Source: Roseburia sp. CAG:303 (GTDB lineage Bacteria > Bacillota > Clostridia > Lachnospirales > Lachnospiraceae). From it: DNA of 6,704 bases. The notes below the pieces were generated by a model. It worked only from the letters and a program-made list of their open reading frames with translations, was not told the DNA's origin and did no database searches. The position numbers and the translations under genes were made by a program. How positions within the stretch are numbered: the stretch's first letter is position 1; each line of letters begins with the position of its first letter. The stretch is from the NCBI GenBank assembly GCA_000437755.1, contig FR900086.1, positions 1 to 6,704 of the forward strand. Reading direction: 5' to 3'. Below are positions 6,699 through 6,704 of the stretch, one piece after another.

Positions 6699-6704
6699 TA
6701 ATAG

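Overview
The window looks like chromosomal DNA of a Gram-positive Clostridia-type bacterium, probably of the Lachnospiraceae kind. This is inference from strong AGGAGG-type ribosome binding sites, moderately AT-rich DNA, a KtrB/KtrA pair, and a LytTR regulator with a GHKL kinase. No species can be named from the sequence alone.

Layout. Positions 61-262 hold two tRNA genes on the + strand, tRNA-Glu (UUC) and tRNA-Cys (GCA). A perfect TTGACA-17-TATAAT promoter lies between them, and a 9-bp hairpin with a T-run at 270-301 closes the unit. Next on the + strand come ktrB and ktrA (354-2343), the membrane and cytosolic RCK subunits of a Ktr/Trk potassium uptake system. From the right edge a second gene group runs on the - strand toward ktrA. 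In transcription order it is a LytTR response regulator (6671-5961), a secreted membrane-anchored surface protein with a Pro/Gln/Ser/Thr repeat linker (5953-4259), and a sensor kinase with a 7TMR-DISM-like extracellular domain, seven further membrane helices and a GHKL domain (4272-2356). The regulator and surface gene are 7 bp apart. The surface gene and kinase overlap by 14 bp. The kinase ends 12 bp from ktrA, tail to tail, with no convincing terminator between them.

How the genes may work together. KtrB and KtrA should form one K+ uptake complex. The three minus-strand genes are packed as one operon. The kinase and regulator form a two-component pair, and the surface protein between them is a natural candidate for an accessory receptor or ligand-presenting partner (inference). 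That three-gene arrangement is the most interesting content here. Nothing in the window shows its ligand or target genes. I see no mobile element, CRISPR array or broken gene, and no stretch over 300 bases without a gene.
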